Of a stretch of 53,607 nucleotides of DNA, positions 17,874-27,409 are shown piece after piece (the stretch's first letter is position 1; the number at the start of each line of letters is the position of its first letter). Source of the stretch: Planctomycetota bacterium (GTDB taxonomy: Bacteria; Planctomycetota; UBA1135; GCA-002748355); contig JAGQQW010000010.1 in the NCBI GenBank assembly GCA_020426005.1, forward strand, positions 1-53,607. Direction: 5' to 3'. The notes beneath the pieces are model-generated. The model did no database searches. It was not told where the DNA came from and worked only from the letters and a program-made list of their open reading frames with translations. A program made the position numbers and the translations under genes.

Positions 17874-18422
17874 TCAGTAGCCTGCGACGTAGCGCACGTA
17901 GTTGCTCGACAACAGCATCGTCCGGCGCTGTGCGTCCTCGTAGAGCAGGGCTCCTTGGCCGTAGAAGCGCGCCCCGACGAGCGCAGGGTCATTGGGCACG
18001 CGGAACGCTCGGCCGAGTTCCTTCGGCTGGATCACCTGCCAGAGCGCCAAGGGCAGATGCGCCGCGTGCACCGAGTCCGCGGCGACGACGAGGCGCCCAC
18101 AAGCGCGACGGCCGCCGAGGATGATGTCGAAGGGCGATCCGCCGTGCACGCTCATCGCGAACCAATAGAGGCCCCAAACCTCCGTGAATCCGTGGCCGAG
18201 CGCCTTCTCGTCGACCGAGTCGCCCGAGAGCTTCGGCGCGAAGAAGAGGCCCCCGAGCACCGGGAGCTGGTTCGAGTCCTTGATGACGAAGAGCGGCTGC
18301 TTCGTCGCTTGGCAGTCGACGGGCAGGGCGACGAGGGTCGCGCTCGCTTGCTGCGCGCGCGCGTGAGCCAACGTCGAGAGAACGAGCGTGATCGCGAGGG
18401 ATACGAGTTGCAGCGCTTTCAT
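17874..18422 (-). CDS. Exported stand-alone copy of the shared C-terminal module
   Basis: A 182-residue exported protein: signal peptide MKALQLVSLAITLVLSTLAHARA (start ATG 18422), then a single domain. The domain reads LPVLGGLFF (53-61), SPFDIILGGRRACGRLVVA (96-114), RVPNDPALVGARFYGQGALL (141-160) and ends SSNYVRYVAGY. These strings follow the same order and spacing as the C-terminal module of the larger exported proteins at 1889, 10415, 27410, 30158, 34293 and 43474, but nothing precedes the module here except the signal peptide. No function is known to me. It is convergent with the tRNA gene, its stop lying about 25 bases from the tRNA. Confidence 0.75.
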   Translation of the reverse strand: MKALQLVSLAITLVLSTLAHARAQQASATLVALPVDCQATKQPLFVIKDSNQLPVLGGLFFAPKLSGDSVDEKALGHGFTEVWGLYWFAMSVHGGSPFDIILGGRRACGRLVVAADSVHAAHLPLALWQVIQPKELGRAFRVPNDPALVGARFYGQGALLYEDAQRRTMLLSSNYVRYVAGY

Positions 18423-18723
18423 GGCAACGACGTCCAGGTGAGAAGGAGTGAAATTGGGCGGGACCGATATTGGCTCGTGATCGTACGAAAGGGGTCCGCG
18501 GCCGTAAACGCAGGCGAGTCGTTGATTCGCGATTCTGCCCGTGTCATGGACCTCTGCTCCATCGGTTCGGCCCGCCCGACTCGACCGACACGGCGCGTCG
18601 GCCGCCGCGCAAATCGTGGGGTAAGCTCCTATGGAGAGGAGGTCATCGCGCCGCGACCCATCCACGAGACGGCGCCGGGCTCCGCTCCCTCGATCACCCC
18701 AGGTCCGCACGAGGTTGCACCCC
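18423..18723. other. Divergent intergenic region
   Basis: 301 bases between two divergent exported-protein genes. A purine-rich GGAGAGGAGGT (about 18632-18642) resembles a very strong ribosome binding site, but no start codon sits at a suitable distance after it. The in-frame ATG just before it (18631) would give a long Arg-rich N-terminus that does not look like a signal peptide. Nothing else is recognised. Confidence 0.4.
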
Positions 18724-19050
18724 ATGGCATCAGGCAGCATGCGTTTCGGTTTCGTTCTCTTCGTTCTCGGTTGCATCGCCGCAGCGGCGTGGACGCCGGA
18801 GGGTGAGGAGGGTAAGCGCGCCGCGGACTACGCGTCCGAGTCGTGGCACGTGGCGATCGCATCGGCGTTCGAGGCCGAGATCTTCGGTAGCAAGGCTCCG
18901 CAGGTGCACCTGACCACGGCCGAATGCGCGAGCGTCGACACCTGCGACCCATCCGAGGTCGGGACGGCAGAAGCCGTCTGGTCCCGCACCGAGACCGCCG
19001 AGTGCGTCGAAGCGCCGTATCGCCCCCGGGACGCCTGGTCGATGCGCTGA
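18724..19050 (+). CDS. Small exported protein, unknown
   Basis: A 108-residue protein. ATG 18724 follows GAGG with a nine-base spacer. The N-terminus (MASGSMRFGFVLFVLGCIAA) is a signal peptide or single membrane anchor. The mature part is acidic with two cysteines close together (ECASVDTCDPSE), possibly a disulfide, and a third further on. I do not recognise the family. Third-position GC is high, as for real genes here, and the longer antisense frames lack protein-like composition. It lies 53 bases upstream of the giant membrane-protein gene on the same strand and may be cotranscribed with it. Confidence 0.5.
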   Translation: MASGSMRFGFVLFVLGCIAAAAWTPEGEEGKRAADYASESWHVAIASAFEAEIFGSKAPQVHLTTAECASVDTCDPSEVGTAEAVWSRTETAECVEAPYRPRDAWSMR

Positions 19051-19103
19051 GCGCGACCAACGGCGTTCTCGGCCGATCGATCCGCTGCTGCTAGACTCGT
19101 TAC

Positions 19104-22100
19104 GTGTCGGAGCTTCGAGACGAGGAGGGGTTGGCGGCGGCTTCCGGAGAGGCGTCGCGCGACGAAGAGTGCGCCGAGGGGATCTGGCCGCCGACGCTCG
19201 TTCGTTGGGCCTTCGAGACGCTTCCGGATCATCTGGACGAAGCCGAACGCACGCAGCTCGAAGAACTCCGGCTCCGCTGGGACACCGCGGTGCTCGATCA
19301 CGAGGTGGGTGGGGATGCGCAGGCCGTCGATCTCGTGCAGCGCTATCAGTTGCTCGCGCGCATCGCGTGGCACCCGGCGCTCGCCGATCGAATCCGTAAC
19401 GAACGGCAGAGCGTCCTCGATACGCTCGACGATGCGCAGCTCGACGACGTCGCGAAGCTCGCCATCGAGTCGGGACATCTCTTGCTCGTCGAACAAGAGG
19501 ACCTGACACTCGCGCAACGCTCCCAGGACCTCGAGCGAGAGCGCGAGATCGTCCTCGCGATCGTCGGTCGACTGCGGCAGCGCCTCTCGGAATCCGGAGA
19601 ACGTCGCGCGGCGCGCGCGGAGCGGATTCGCGAGCTCGACCGGCTCGCATTGCGTCTGCGCGACCAGAACGACGAGACCAACCTGACGCGCCGCCTCGAA
19701 GCGACCTTCGGGCGTCGTGCGTTCACGATCTTCTCGCGCTTCACGTTCTGGTGTCTCGTCGCGCTTCTCGTGCTCCTGATCTGGGAGATGAACCTCGATC
19801 ACGAGTCCGAGTTGCTGCCGACGTTGTTGCTCATCGACAGCGGCTTGTGCCTCGTCTTCCTCTGGGAGTTCGTCGTACGAATCTGGTTCGTCGACCGCAA
19901 GGCGCGATGGTTCCGGAGGCACTTCCTGACGGACTTCCTGCCAGCGCTGCCGTTCGCGCTCCTGACCGGTCCGCTGCATGCGTTCCCCGAAGGCACGGGT
20001 TCGATCTGGATCAGCCTGCTTCGCCTTCTGCGCATTCCGATCTATGCGCGCTACCTGCGCTTCTTGCAGCCCTTCGTCGCGACGGTGCGGCTCATCGTCT
20101 TCTGGGTTCGCGGCATGGACCGCCTCGTCCAGGGGCTCGCGCCGTTCCTCAATCGCACGATCGTCCTGTTCGAGCCCGAGCCGGACGATGCGAAGAGCGA
20201 GGACGATGATCGCTCGTTCCGCGACGAAGGCGTACTGCACGAAGTCCCCGACGAGTTCGTGCGTCTGACACCGGCGATGCGTCGCGAGCGAGCGACGGGA
20301 TTGCTCGTCGAGTTGCAATCCAACGTCTCGCTCTATTGTGCGCCCGAGCGAACGGACTGTATTCCCGAAGAGCGACCGCGCATCCGAGACGCGTGGACGA
20401 GCAGGCGCGTCGATCGTGCCGAGGACATCGTCGCAGGACTCGAAGAGGCAGAAGCCGCCGATGTCGAGCGCGTGCTGCCGCGCGATTCGGTCGTGAGCCT
20501 CGGGCGGCTCCTCCGCGCGATGGACCTACCGTTGCTGCGTCACGTACCGTTCCTCGGTGGCGTCGTGCGTGCTTCGAGTGGATCGACGCCTGCGGATCGC
20601 GTCGCGCATGCCGGGCGCAAACTCGGTGGCTACGCGCGGTCCGCGCTCTCGTTCGTGACCGGTTGGGCGGATCTCGCCGGCGTCCTGACGCCGACGGTCG
20701 TCGTCGATCGACTCGCGACTGCGTTGATGAAGTCGACGCAGCGACCGGCCGTGCGATTGCTCCTGTTCGGGTCGTTCTTCGTCCTCGTCAAACTGTTCTT
20801 CGAGGCCTTGCCCTCGTGGCGCAACGAAGGGCTCGTGCGCTTCCTCGATCGCTTCGTCGCGACGCCGCTGCTCGTCCTCGGTGCCGTGTGTCTCGTGCTC
20901 TTGCTCTTGGCGCGATGGCTCAAACGTGTGGCCGGCGAAGCGTCGGAGCGCTTCCTGCGCGCGGCGGAGGCGCGCTTCGTCAATCTGCTCGAGTTGCTGC
21001 GGCGGTCCCGCGAAGAAGTCGATCGTGACGCGGTCGTCGATCGGCTCGTGAGCGTCGAGTTGCGGGACAAGATGCCGTTGTCGATCGAGCTGAGTGCGGC
21101 GATGGACGAGTTGCGAGGTCGCGCGACGCCCCGCACGATTTCCAACCGTGCGCGACGGCTCGCGCTGTTGCTCCTCGACTTCCAGGATGGCGCGCCACTG
21201 CATCGGACGGATACCAAGCTCGCCGAACAGTTCTTGTCGCATCCCGATCTCTGGAACCTACGGCACGAACATCTGCGGACGTCGACGCGCGAGGATCGGC
21301 GGATCGCGAAGCTCGACCTCGAGAAGGGCGGTGTCTTCTCGGGTGCGTTCCTTTGGTTCGATCTCGTGACGCAGGCCGTGTCGGTGCGCGTCGCAACGCT
21401 TTGCTCGACCTACAACCTCCACCTGTTGCCCAGGGACGAGGTCGAGACCGCGAGCCAGGAGCGCAGAGAGCGGCACGAACGACTCGTGCGTGGTGGTGCC
21501 GAACTCTCGGTCGAAGCCGTTCGCGGTCGTCCGTATCGGGACAGCTTCTTCCACGCGCTGCACTTCTTGGATCCCTCGGAGCGGTGGCTCGACGAAGTGC
21601 GGAACCGATACGGCGATGCGGTGGCACATCGACTCGTGCTCGATCGTGCGTTACTCGTGCGCGAGATCTTCGGGACGCGGTCGCTCCATCGTCTGCCCGA
21701 GAAGGATCGCAGCTTCAACCCGTTCGACTGGTACGAATCGCGCGTCGGTAGCGGGCGCATCTTGCTCTTGCCGCTGCGCATGATTTGGAGCTGGTTCAAG
21801 CTGACGTGGCTGTTGCTGCGGCTCGTGGCGAGCAGTGCACGCGCGATTCTCGACCCCAAGGTGCGTGCACGCGAAGCGATCGATCAAGGTGCGCCGTTCT
21901 CCGTCGCACGGCGCAAGCTCCGACGACTCAAGAAGCCTCTCCTCATCGCCGCGATCGAACTCGCGGTCCGTATCGATCCCGAGTATCTAGGCCTCGACGA
22001 CGACGGAAAGGAGCGCGAAGCACGCGGCGCGTGGGAACACGATCTCGCGCGCGCAGAACCGACTCCCCGCGAAGTCGAGCGCGTTCGCCGGTTTCGAGCC

Positions 22101-22670
22101 GATGTGCGCGGTCGCCTGCTCTATCTGCCGAAGTTCGTCGAGCGTGTCGGCGGTGCGGCCCTCGACTCTCGCTCACGACGTCGACTCGCGTGCGCGTTCG
22201 CGATGGACGAGGGGGGCATCGCTCGCCTCGCGGCGGCCGAAGAGCGAGCGCGCGCGTGGCTACTCGCGTACTCGGAGGGGCGCGAAATCCCTTCGGGAGG
22301 ACTGCCCTACGGACCGACCGGGCGTCCGTCGAAGTCGACCGTCGACCGCGGTTTCCACGCGATGCGTGGTTGGCTCGGCCAGATGTCACCGAAGGAGCGA
22401 CGCTTCTTGGAGCGTGCGAAGAAGCACCGCCTCGGCGATCTCGACGTCGTGTGCCAGGCATTCGCCGATGCCTCCGCCAAGCGCCCGAGTTCGGTCGCGC
22501 TCGAGCTCGCGGCGCGTTTCGACAGTGGCCGCGAGCGCTTCCTCGGGCGTCTCGAGACCTTGCAAGCGCTCCTCGCGCTGATCATGCAGGACCTCGAACT
22601 GCACGAGTCGCTGATCCGGCAGCTCGGACTGTACGACGGCCACGACCTGCCTTCTGCGCGCTCCGCGTGA
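19104..22670 (+). CDS. Giant membrane protein with a voltage-sensor-like segment, unknown function
   Basis: An 1188-residue protein starting at GTG 19104. Residues 40-200 are soluble and helical, strongly charged from 130 on. Residues 209-340 look like the S1-S4 voltage-sensor unit of ion channels: FWCLVALLVLLIWEM (S1), LLLIDSGLCLVFLWEFVVRI (S2-S3, with the Glu and Arg typical there), FLTDFLPALPFALL, and then SLLRLLRIPIYARYLRFL, an S4-like helix with arginines at three-to-four-residue spacing. No pore helix or selectivity filter follows; instead there is an acidic linker (355-395). Two further membrane segments lie near 550-566 and 586-605, and a membrane-associated stretch occurs near 880-905. 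The last ~280 residues are soluble, Arg-rich and helical. I do not recognise a named family. It converges on the lipoprotein fusion gene. Confidence 0.75.
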   Translation: MSELRDEEGLAAASGEASRDEECAEGIWPPTLVRWAFETLPDHLDEAERTQLEELRLRWDTAVLDHEVGGDAQAVDLVQRYQLLARIAWHPALADRIRNERQSVLDTLDDAQLDDVAKLAIESGHLLLVEQEDLTLAQRSQDLEREREIVLAIVGRLRQRLSESGERRAARAERIRELDRLALRLRDQNDETNLTRRLEATFGRRAFTIFSRFTFWCLVALLVLLIWEMNLDHESELLPTLLLIDSGLCLVFLWEFVVRIWFVDRKARWFRRHFLTDFLPALPFALLTGPLHAFPEGTGSIWISLLRLLRIPIYARYLRFLQPFVATVRLIVFWVRGMDRLVQGLAPFLNRTIVLFEPEPDDAKSEDDDRSFRDEGVLHEVPDEFVRLTPAMRRERATGLLVELQSNVSLYCAPERTDCIPEERPRIRDAWTSRRVDRAEDIVAGLEEAEAADVERVLPRDSVVSLGRLLRAMDLPLLRHVPFLGGVVRASSGSTPADRVAHAGRKLGGYARSALSFVTGWADLAGVLTPTVVVDRLATALMKSTQRPAVRLLLFGSFFVLVKLFFEALPSWRNEGLVRFLDRFVATPLLVLGAVCLVLLLLARWLKRVAGEASERFLRAAEARFVNLLELLRRSREEVDRDAVVDRLVSVELRDKMPLSIELSAAMDELRGRATPRTISNRARRLALLLLDFQDGAPLHRTDTKLAEQFLSHPDLWNLRHEHLRTSTREDRRIAKLDLEKGGVFSGAFLWFDLVTQAVSVRVATLCSTYNLHLLPRDEVETASQERRERHERLVRGGAELSVEAVRGRPYRDSFFHALHFLDPSERWLDEVRNRYGDAVAHRLVLDRALLVREIFGTRSLHRLPEKDRSFNPFDWYESRVGSGRILLLPLRMIWSWFKLTWLLLRLVASSARAILDPKVRAREAIDQGAPFSVARRKLRRLKKPLLIAAIELAVRIDPEYLGLDDDGKEREARGAWEHDLARAEPTPREVERVRRFRADVRGRLLYLPKFVERVGGAALDSRSRRRLACAFAMDEGGIARLAAAEERARAWLLAYSEGREIPSGGLPYGPTGRPSKSTVDRGFHAMRGWLGQMSPKERRFLERAKKHRLGDLDVVCQAFADASAKRPSSVALELAARFDSGRERFLGRLETLQALLALIMQDLELHESLIRQLGLYDGHDLPSARSA

Positions 22671-22682
22671 TCGCGGACTCCT

Positions 22683-24986
22683 TCACGCATCAGCGATCGG
22701 GTACTGCTTCCAATCGCGATAGTCGAAGTGCCACCATTCGTGCTCGTAGACGGTGAACCCCTCGGCTTCCATCGCGCGACGTAGCACTTCGCGGTAGTGG
22801 CGCGCACGGCTGGTGCCACCAGGATAGGCGGGATACGCGCGCTCGGTGAACTCGTCGTACTCGCTCGGCATAGGGACGGCTTCTCCCGTCCTGCGGTCGA
22901 AGAGCGTGAGATCGACGGCGCAGCCGCGATTGTGACGCGACCCCTGCACAGGATTCGCGACGAAGTGGCGAAGCTCGTCCGGCGTCGCGTCCCAGAACGC
23001 CTTCGTCACGCTCCACGGACGATGCGCGTCGAAGATCAGCAGCCCGAGGTTCTGCGCAGCGAGTGCGCGGTGCACGCGAACGAGCGCTTCGGCAGCGGGT
23101 CGCTGGAGCTTGGCGACCGGTTCGGGGTAGACCTGCGTGCCGAGGAAGTTGTTCGTCGTCGCGTAGCGGATGTCGAAGCGCAGCGTCGAATCGAGGGACG
23201 CGAGATCGACGAGGTCGAAACGACGGAGGTTCTTCGGCTGTGGTGGTGGAGTCGCTGCCGACGCCTCGCGGAGGATCTCGGCCATGTCGCGCCTTGGCAC
23301 GATGCGGAACCCTCCCTCGTCGGGCTCGTTGCGCCGCGGGAATCGCGTGCCGCCGACGGTCATCGCGACGACCTTGCCCTGTGCGTCCCGTTCGAACGTC
23401 ATCGCATCCCCTCCGTACATCCCGGACGGAAAGCGGAACGCATCGGGCCCCGTCGACTCCGGGATGTCCCGAACCAGCCACTCGATGAGGACCGCGAGTT
23501 CTCCTTGATCCTCGTAGACGATCCACGAGTTGTGTGGCCAGCCATACTCGCCGAGGTACGGGAGTAGCTTGTCCGGTGCTTCACCAGGAACTCCATCCTC
23601 GCGCACGTACTTCGCGTTGCCGTCATCGAGCTCGCCGCTCTGCAGTCGTTCGAGTCGCCGGGCCCCGCCGGTCGAGAGCACGTCATCGCCGACGAGGACG
23701 TGGTCCGCGCGCTCGCGCATCCTCGACTCGACGCCGACGTTGGGGGAAAAAACGAGTTCGCCATCGCGCTCGTAGAGGTGGACCCAGTCGCGTCCAGTGC
23801 GCCAGAACCCGGCGAGGGCACGCGCGGCTTCGACGCCGACGGGTTTCGGAAACACCGGAGGATCGAGCTGCCTGCCCTTGCGAGTAGCGAGGGCAGCGCG
23901 CAGTGCACGAGCCGCGATCTGCTGACCGAGGTCGTTCGCGAGGTCCTTCGTGATGATGACCGCGACCGCGATGCGATCGTCCGGCAAGACCAAGAGCGTC
24001 GACGCCGTGCCGTAGATCGCGCCGTTGTGCGTGACGAGTCGATGACCTTCGAAGTCGCGAACGAACCAGCCGAGACCGCAGCCGCGCTGCGCGCCACCTT
24101 GGGGCTTCCACATCGACTCGAGCGTCGCTCGGTCGAGCACCTGTGGATCCGCCGCATCGAACGTGCTCGCCGCGAAGCGCACGAGATCCACGGTGCTGCT
24201 GCGTAGCTCTGCCGCCGGCGTGTAGCCGAGGCGCCACGTCGGCGTCTCGATGTCGCGTCCGTCGTAGGTCCACATCTCACCGACTGCGCAGCGCGCGACG
24301 AGGTCGGGGCGCGCGGCGAAGTCGCTGCCGCCGAGTGCGAGTGGTTCGAGCACGAGCTCGCGCACCGCGTCTTCGAACGACTTGCCGGTCACCTTCGCGA
24401 TGACTTCGCCGACGACGCCGATCGCGGGGTTGCTGTACTTGTATTGCGTGCTCGGTTCGAAGACGAGCTTCGTGTCGTTGAGGCTCGCGACGGTTCGTTC
24501 GAGTGACGGTTCGCTGTCGTCGAAGTAGTGACCGACTGGCGACTCACGAACGATGCCTGATCGATGCCCGAGCAGATGACGCAGCGTGATCTTCGTGCCG
24601 AACGGGTTCTCGGGCGCGAAGGTCGGTAGGTACCGCTCGATCGGAGTGTCGAGGTCGAGCATGCCGCGTCGGACGAGGACCATCGCGCACGTTGCGGTGA
24701 AGAGCTTGCTGATCGATGCGACGCGGTGGGGAGTCTCGGCATCGCGTGGGCTACCGTCCGCGTCGAAGCCGCGCGCCCAGATCGCTGGCTTCGCGCCGGA
24801 GCGCTGGTCGAGCACCGCGATCCAAACGCCGGGGAGCTTGTGTTCGGTGAGCTGTCGCTGCACGAACGCCGAGAGGTCGTCGCGTACCGAGGTGAGCTCC
24901 GGAGCATCGAAGACCGCACGCGTCGCACAGGCGACGAGGGAGACGGCTCCGAGAGACCACAGGAAAAGCGTCGAGGTCGTGCGCAT
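22683..24986 (-). CDS. Lipoprotein fusing serine beta-lactamase/DD-peptidase and VanX-type D-Ala-D-Ala dipeptidase
   Basis: A 767-residue predicted lipoprotein. The signal MRTTSTLFLWSLGAVSLVAC ends in a lipobox with Cys20. Residues about 35-380 are a class C beta-lactamase/DD-carboxypeptidase-type domain with SISK at 91-94 (nucleophile Ser91, Lys94), YSN at 184-186 and HNG at the KTG position. A middle region (about 400-585) resembles the beta-barrel tail of such proteins. Residues 590-767 are a peptidase M15D (VanX/DdpX) domain: FDAHRPWSV, then SRHNRGCAVD (zinc His and Asp) and EWWH (catalytic Glu and zinc His). Both active sites look complete. The fusion suggests sequential release and cleavage of D-Ala-D-Ala or related peptides at the envelope. 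The open frame further upstream is antisense to the next gene. Confidence 0.88.
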   Translation of the reverse strand: MRTTSTLFLWSLGAVSLVACATRAVFDAPELTSVRDDLSAFVQRQLTEHKLPGVWIAVLDQRSGAKPAIWARGFDADGSPRDAETPHRVASISKLFTATCAMVLVRRGMLDLDTPIERYLPTFAPENPFGTKITLRHLLGHRSGIVRESPVGHYFDDSEPSLERTVASLNDTKLVFEPSTQYKYSNPAIGVVGEVIAKVTGKSFEDAVRELVLEPLALGGSDFAARPDLVARCAVGEMWTYDGRDIETPTWRLGYTPAAELRSSTVDLVRFAASTFDAADPQVLDRATLESMWKPQGGAQRGCGLGWFVRDFEGHRLVTHNGAIYGTASTLLVLPDDRIAVAVIITKDLANDLGQQIAARALRAALATRKGRQLDPPVFPKPVGVEAARALAGFWRTGRDWVHLYERDGELVFSPNVGVESRMRERADHVLVGDDVLSTGGARRLERLQSGELDDGNAKYVREDGVPGEAPDKLLPYLGEYGWPHNSWIVYEDQGELAVLIEWLVRDIPESTGPDAFRFPSGMYGGDAMTFERDAQGKVVAMTVGGTRFPRRNEPDEGGFRIVPRRDMAEILREASAATPPPQPKNLRRFDLVDLASLDSTLRFDIRYATTNNFLGTQVYPEPVAKLQRPAAEALVRVHRALAAQNLGLLIFDAHRPWSVTKAFWDATPDELRHFVANPVQGSRHNRGCAVDLTLFDRRTGEAVPMPSEYDEFTERAYPAYPGGTSRARHYREVLRRAMEAEGFTVYEHEWWHFDYRDWKQYPIADA

Positions 24987-25049
24987 CGCGCCATCTTGGT
25001 GTCGCTGGCCGGTTCGTTCCACTCGATGTCGTGCGCTATGCTCACACGC

Positions 25050-27398
25050 ATGTCGACTCCTGAGAGCCCATCGTCGTCGACGCACCGTGCCGGTTCGAAG
25101 GGTCGATGGCTCGCGGTGTTCGTCGTGCTCCTCGCTCTTGTGCTCGTGCTCGAGTTCTCGTTCGGAATCGTTGCCTCGGCGCTTTCGGGCACGACGAACG
25201 CGGTGACGCTCGAGACGGACATCGAGTCCGCAGGGGCAGGAGACGTCGGGGTCGAGACTCCTCGGGCAGAGTCGGACGGAGTCGCGGTGAACGACAGGGA
25301 GAACACCGCTCGCGCGCGACGGAGTCCGACGCTGTCCGCGCGCCTCGTCGATCCCCAAGGGAACGCACTCGAAGGCTTGGTCGTCGACGCGATCGCCGTC
25401 GACGAGGAACATCGGTTCGATCGGCAGCCCGGCGCAGCGGTCGTGCTCGCGCGCGCGACGAGTTCGCGCGATGGGCGCATCGCGGTTCCGATGCCGCGCG
25501 AGGGGTTCGTCGCGCTCGACCTGCGCGGACAGCCGTTCGTCCTGACCGATCGGTATTGTCACTTCGCCGTGAGCGAGTCGGACGTCGACGTCGGCGACGT
25601 ACCATGTCGCCCAGCAGCCACGTTGAAGGGTCGCGTCGTCGACCAAGACGGCGCACCGGTCGAGAATGCCGAGTGTCTCGCGATGTTCGACACGACGATG
25701 AGCCCGGTCACGACGCGCTCCGACCGCGATGGGCGTTTCGTGTTCGACGGAATCGCGTTGCTCCCGGGTGCAGTCGTCGTGACTGGGGCTGGTTACGGAA
25801 TTTCACGCGAGCGTCCGAAAGACCTCGACACGGAACTCCAAGTCAGACTCGATCGTACCCATACGTCCGTGCTGTCTGTGACGGATGACGACGGACGATT
25901 GCTGCGCTCGGTGAAGGTGCTCCGCGCAGACTTGCCGGCAGGCATGGACAGGTCCGTGCTTACCAGGGCGGATGATCGCTTCGAGTTCGATCATGGAGAC
26001 GTCGACAGCATCCTGTCGTGTTCCGCGAACGGCCGCGAGACTGTCGTCGTGACGGTGCGACCGGGCGTCACCGAAGCTTCGGTCACCCTTCGAGACTGCG
26101 CGCGTGTCGAGGGGCGTGTGGTCGATTCGTCAGGCGCCGGCATTCCAGGGATTCCGGTCGATCTGGCCGTCGAAGGTCGTTCGCTCGACCGAAGCGGCGT
26201 AGCTTGCAAGACGAAGAGCGTGATGCTCCATGCGGTCAGCGCGGATCGTGGATCGTTCGTGTTCGAGGAGGTGCCCCCCGGCAACGGCTACGTACGTCGT
26301 ACAGGCGCGCCTGAGTTGATGCGAGTGCAGACGTTGCCGGGAAAAACGCTGCGCGACTTGCGACTCGAGATCGACACGCCCCAAGAGCTGCACGTGGTCG
26401 TCGTCGATCCTTTGGATCGACCGATTTCGGGGGCGCGCATCGAGACGACGCGGAGGTCGGTATCCAGTGAGCTCATGCCCGCGATGACCGATCGCGAAGG
26501 GCGTACGACTCTGCGGCTCGTGGGAGGTCGAACGTGTTCGCTTCGCGTGACGAAACACGGATGGGTGAAGTCGGTCGTCGATAGAGAACTCGGTCGTTCG
26601 GAGCCGCTTCGAGTCGTTCTCCACCCTGCAGCAAGCGTTCGCGTCGAAGTCGTCGACGCGGAGGGCAAGCCCGTGCCGAACGCTGCCGTGTTCGCATATC
26701 TCACGAACGACGACAGTGTCAGTGCCTATCGCCATGCGGACGGGCGTGGGGTCGCGCGCTTTTCGGATTTCGAGCCAGGACCGTGGACGTTTCAGGTCCG
26801 CAGCACCTCGAGTGGCCAGTTCGTTCTCGGTCGGTTCTCGTCCGATTCGCTGGCTCCCGACGCGCTCAGCATCAAGTCGGCAGTCCTACGAGCGGGCTCG
26901 GAAACTGTCGTGACGTTGAGATTCGGCAGTGTGCAGAAATGCACCGTGCGCGTGCGCTGGAAGAGTCGCGATCTCGCGAATGCCCGCGTTACCTTCTTCG
27001 ATGCACGTGGATCAGCAGTCTCCGCGTTGACGAACGAGCAAGGCCGAGCCCTGCTCGTCAAGGGCGGTTTCGGCAAGGGCAGAGTCGTCGTCGAGCCCGA
27101 GGGATCGCCGTTTACGTTCACACATGATCTCGAAGTGCCGCGGGGGCGTGCCGAGTCGTTCGAGACGATCGATCTCGCCGGTGCGACGCTCGTCGTCATC
27201 GCACCGAGTGACGTTTCCAGGACGAAACCCGTGCAGCTCTTCAAGGGAGCCGAGGTGCTGCGCATCACGACACCCGGGCGCGTCGTCGTCGAGCCTCTGC
27301 CGCCGGGCGTGTTCACACTTCGCAAGCAGGGTACGAATGCTGCCGCAAAGTTCGCGGTCAAAGTCGGGGACTACCTCGAGAAGGTAGTTCCGAACTGA
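25050..27398 (+). CDS. Membrane-anchored protein with carboxypeptidase-regulatory-like repeats
   Basis: A 782-residue protein. After a short Ser/Pro-rich N-terminus there is one transmembrane segment (about 20-42, WLAVFVVLLALVLVLEFSFG), then an extracytoplasmic region of repeated beta-sandwich domains. Signature starts are ARLVDPQGNALEGL (97), GRVVDQDGAPVENAE (194), GRVVDSSGAGIPGI (355), VVVDPLDRPISGAR (450) and VEVVDAEGKPVPNAA (532), the pattern of CarboxypepD_reg-like/Cna-B-like repeats. No catalytic domain is present. Starts at 25050 and 25038 are both possible; 25050 is chosen as nearer the anchor. A structural or adhesive surface role is inferred. Divergent from the beta-lactamase/VanX gene with 63 bases between starts. 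Confidence 0.78.
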   Translation: MSTPESPSSSTHRAGSKGRWLAVFVVLLALVLVLEFSFGIVASALSGTTNAVTLETDIESAGAGDVGVETPRAESDGVAVNDRENTARARRSPTLSARLVDPQGNALEGLVVDAIAVDEEHRFDRQPGAAVVLARATSSRDGRIAVPMPREGFVALDLRGQPFVLTDRYCHFAVSESDVDVGDVPCRPAATLKGRVVDQDGAPVENAECLAMFDTTMSPVTTRSDRDGRFVFDGIALLPGAVVVTGAGYGISRERPKDLDTELQVRLDRTHTSVLSVTDDDGRLLRSVKVLRADLPAGMDRSVLTRADDRFEFDHGDVDSILSCSANGRETVVVTVRPGVTEASVTLRDCARVEGRVVDSSGAGIPGIPVDLAVEGRSLDRSGVACKTKSVMLHAVSADRGSFVFEEVPPGNGYVRRTGAPELMRVQTLPGKTLRDLRLEIDTPQELHVVVVDPLDRPISGARIETTRRSVSSELMPAMTDREGRTTLRLVGGRTCSLRVTKHGWVKSVVDRELGRSEPLRVVLHPAASVRVEVVDAEGKPVPNAAVFAYLTNDDSVSAYRHADGRGVARFSDFEPGPWTFQVRSTSSGQFVLGRFSSDSLAPDALSIKSAVLRAGSETVVTLRFGSVQKCTVRVRWKSRDLANARVTFFDARGSAVSALTNEQGRALLVKGGFGKGRVVVEPEGSPFTFTHDLEVPRGRAESFETIDLAGATLVVIAPSDVSRTKPVQLFKGAEVLRITTPGRVVVEPLPPGVFTLRKQGTNAAAKFAVKVGDYLEKVVPN

Positions 27399-27409
27399 CC
27401 CGGCCTGCG

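Noticed and set aside
24987-25646. Upstream extension of the beta-lactamase/VanX frame
   Set aside because: It would bury a clear lipoprotein signal at 24986 and runs antisense to the regulatory-repeat gene.
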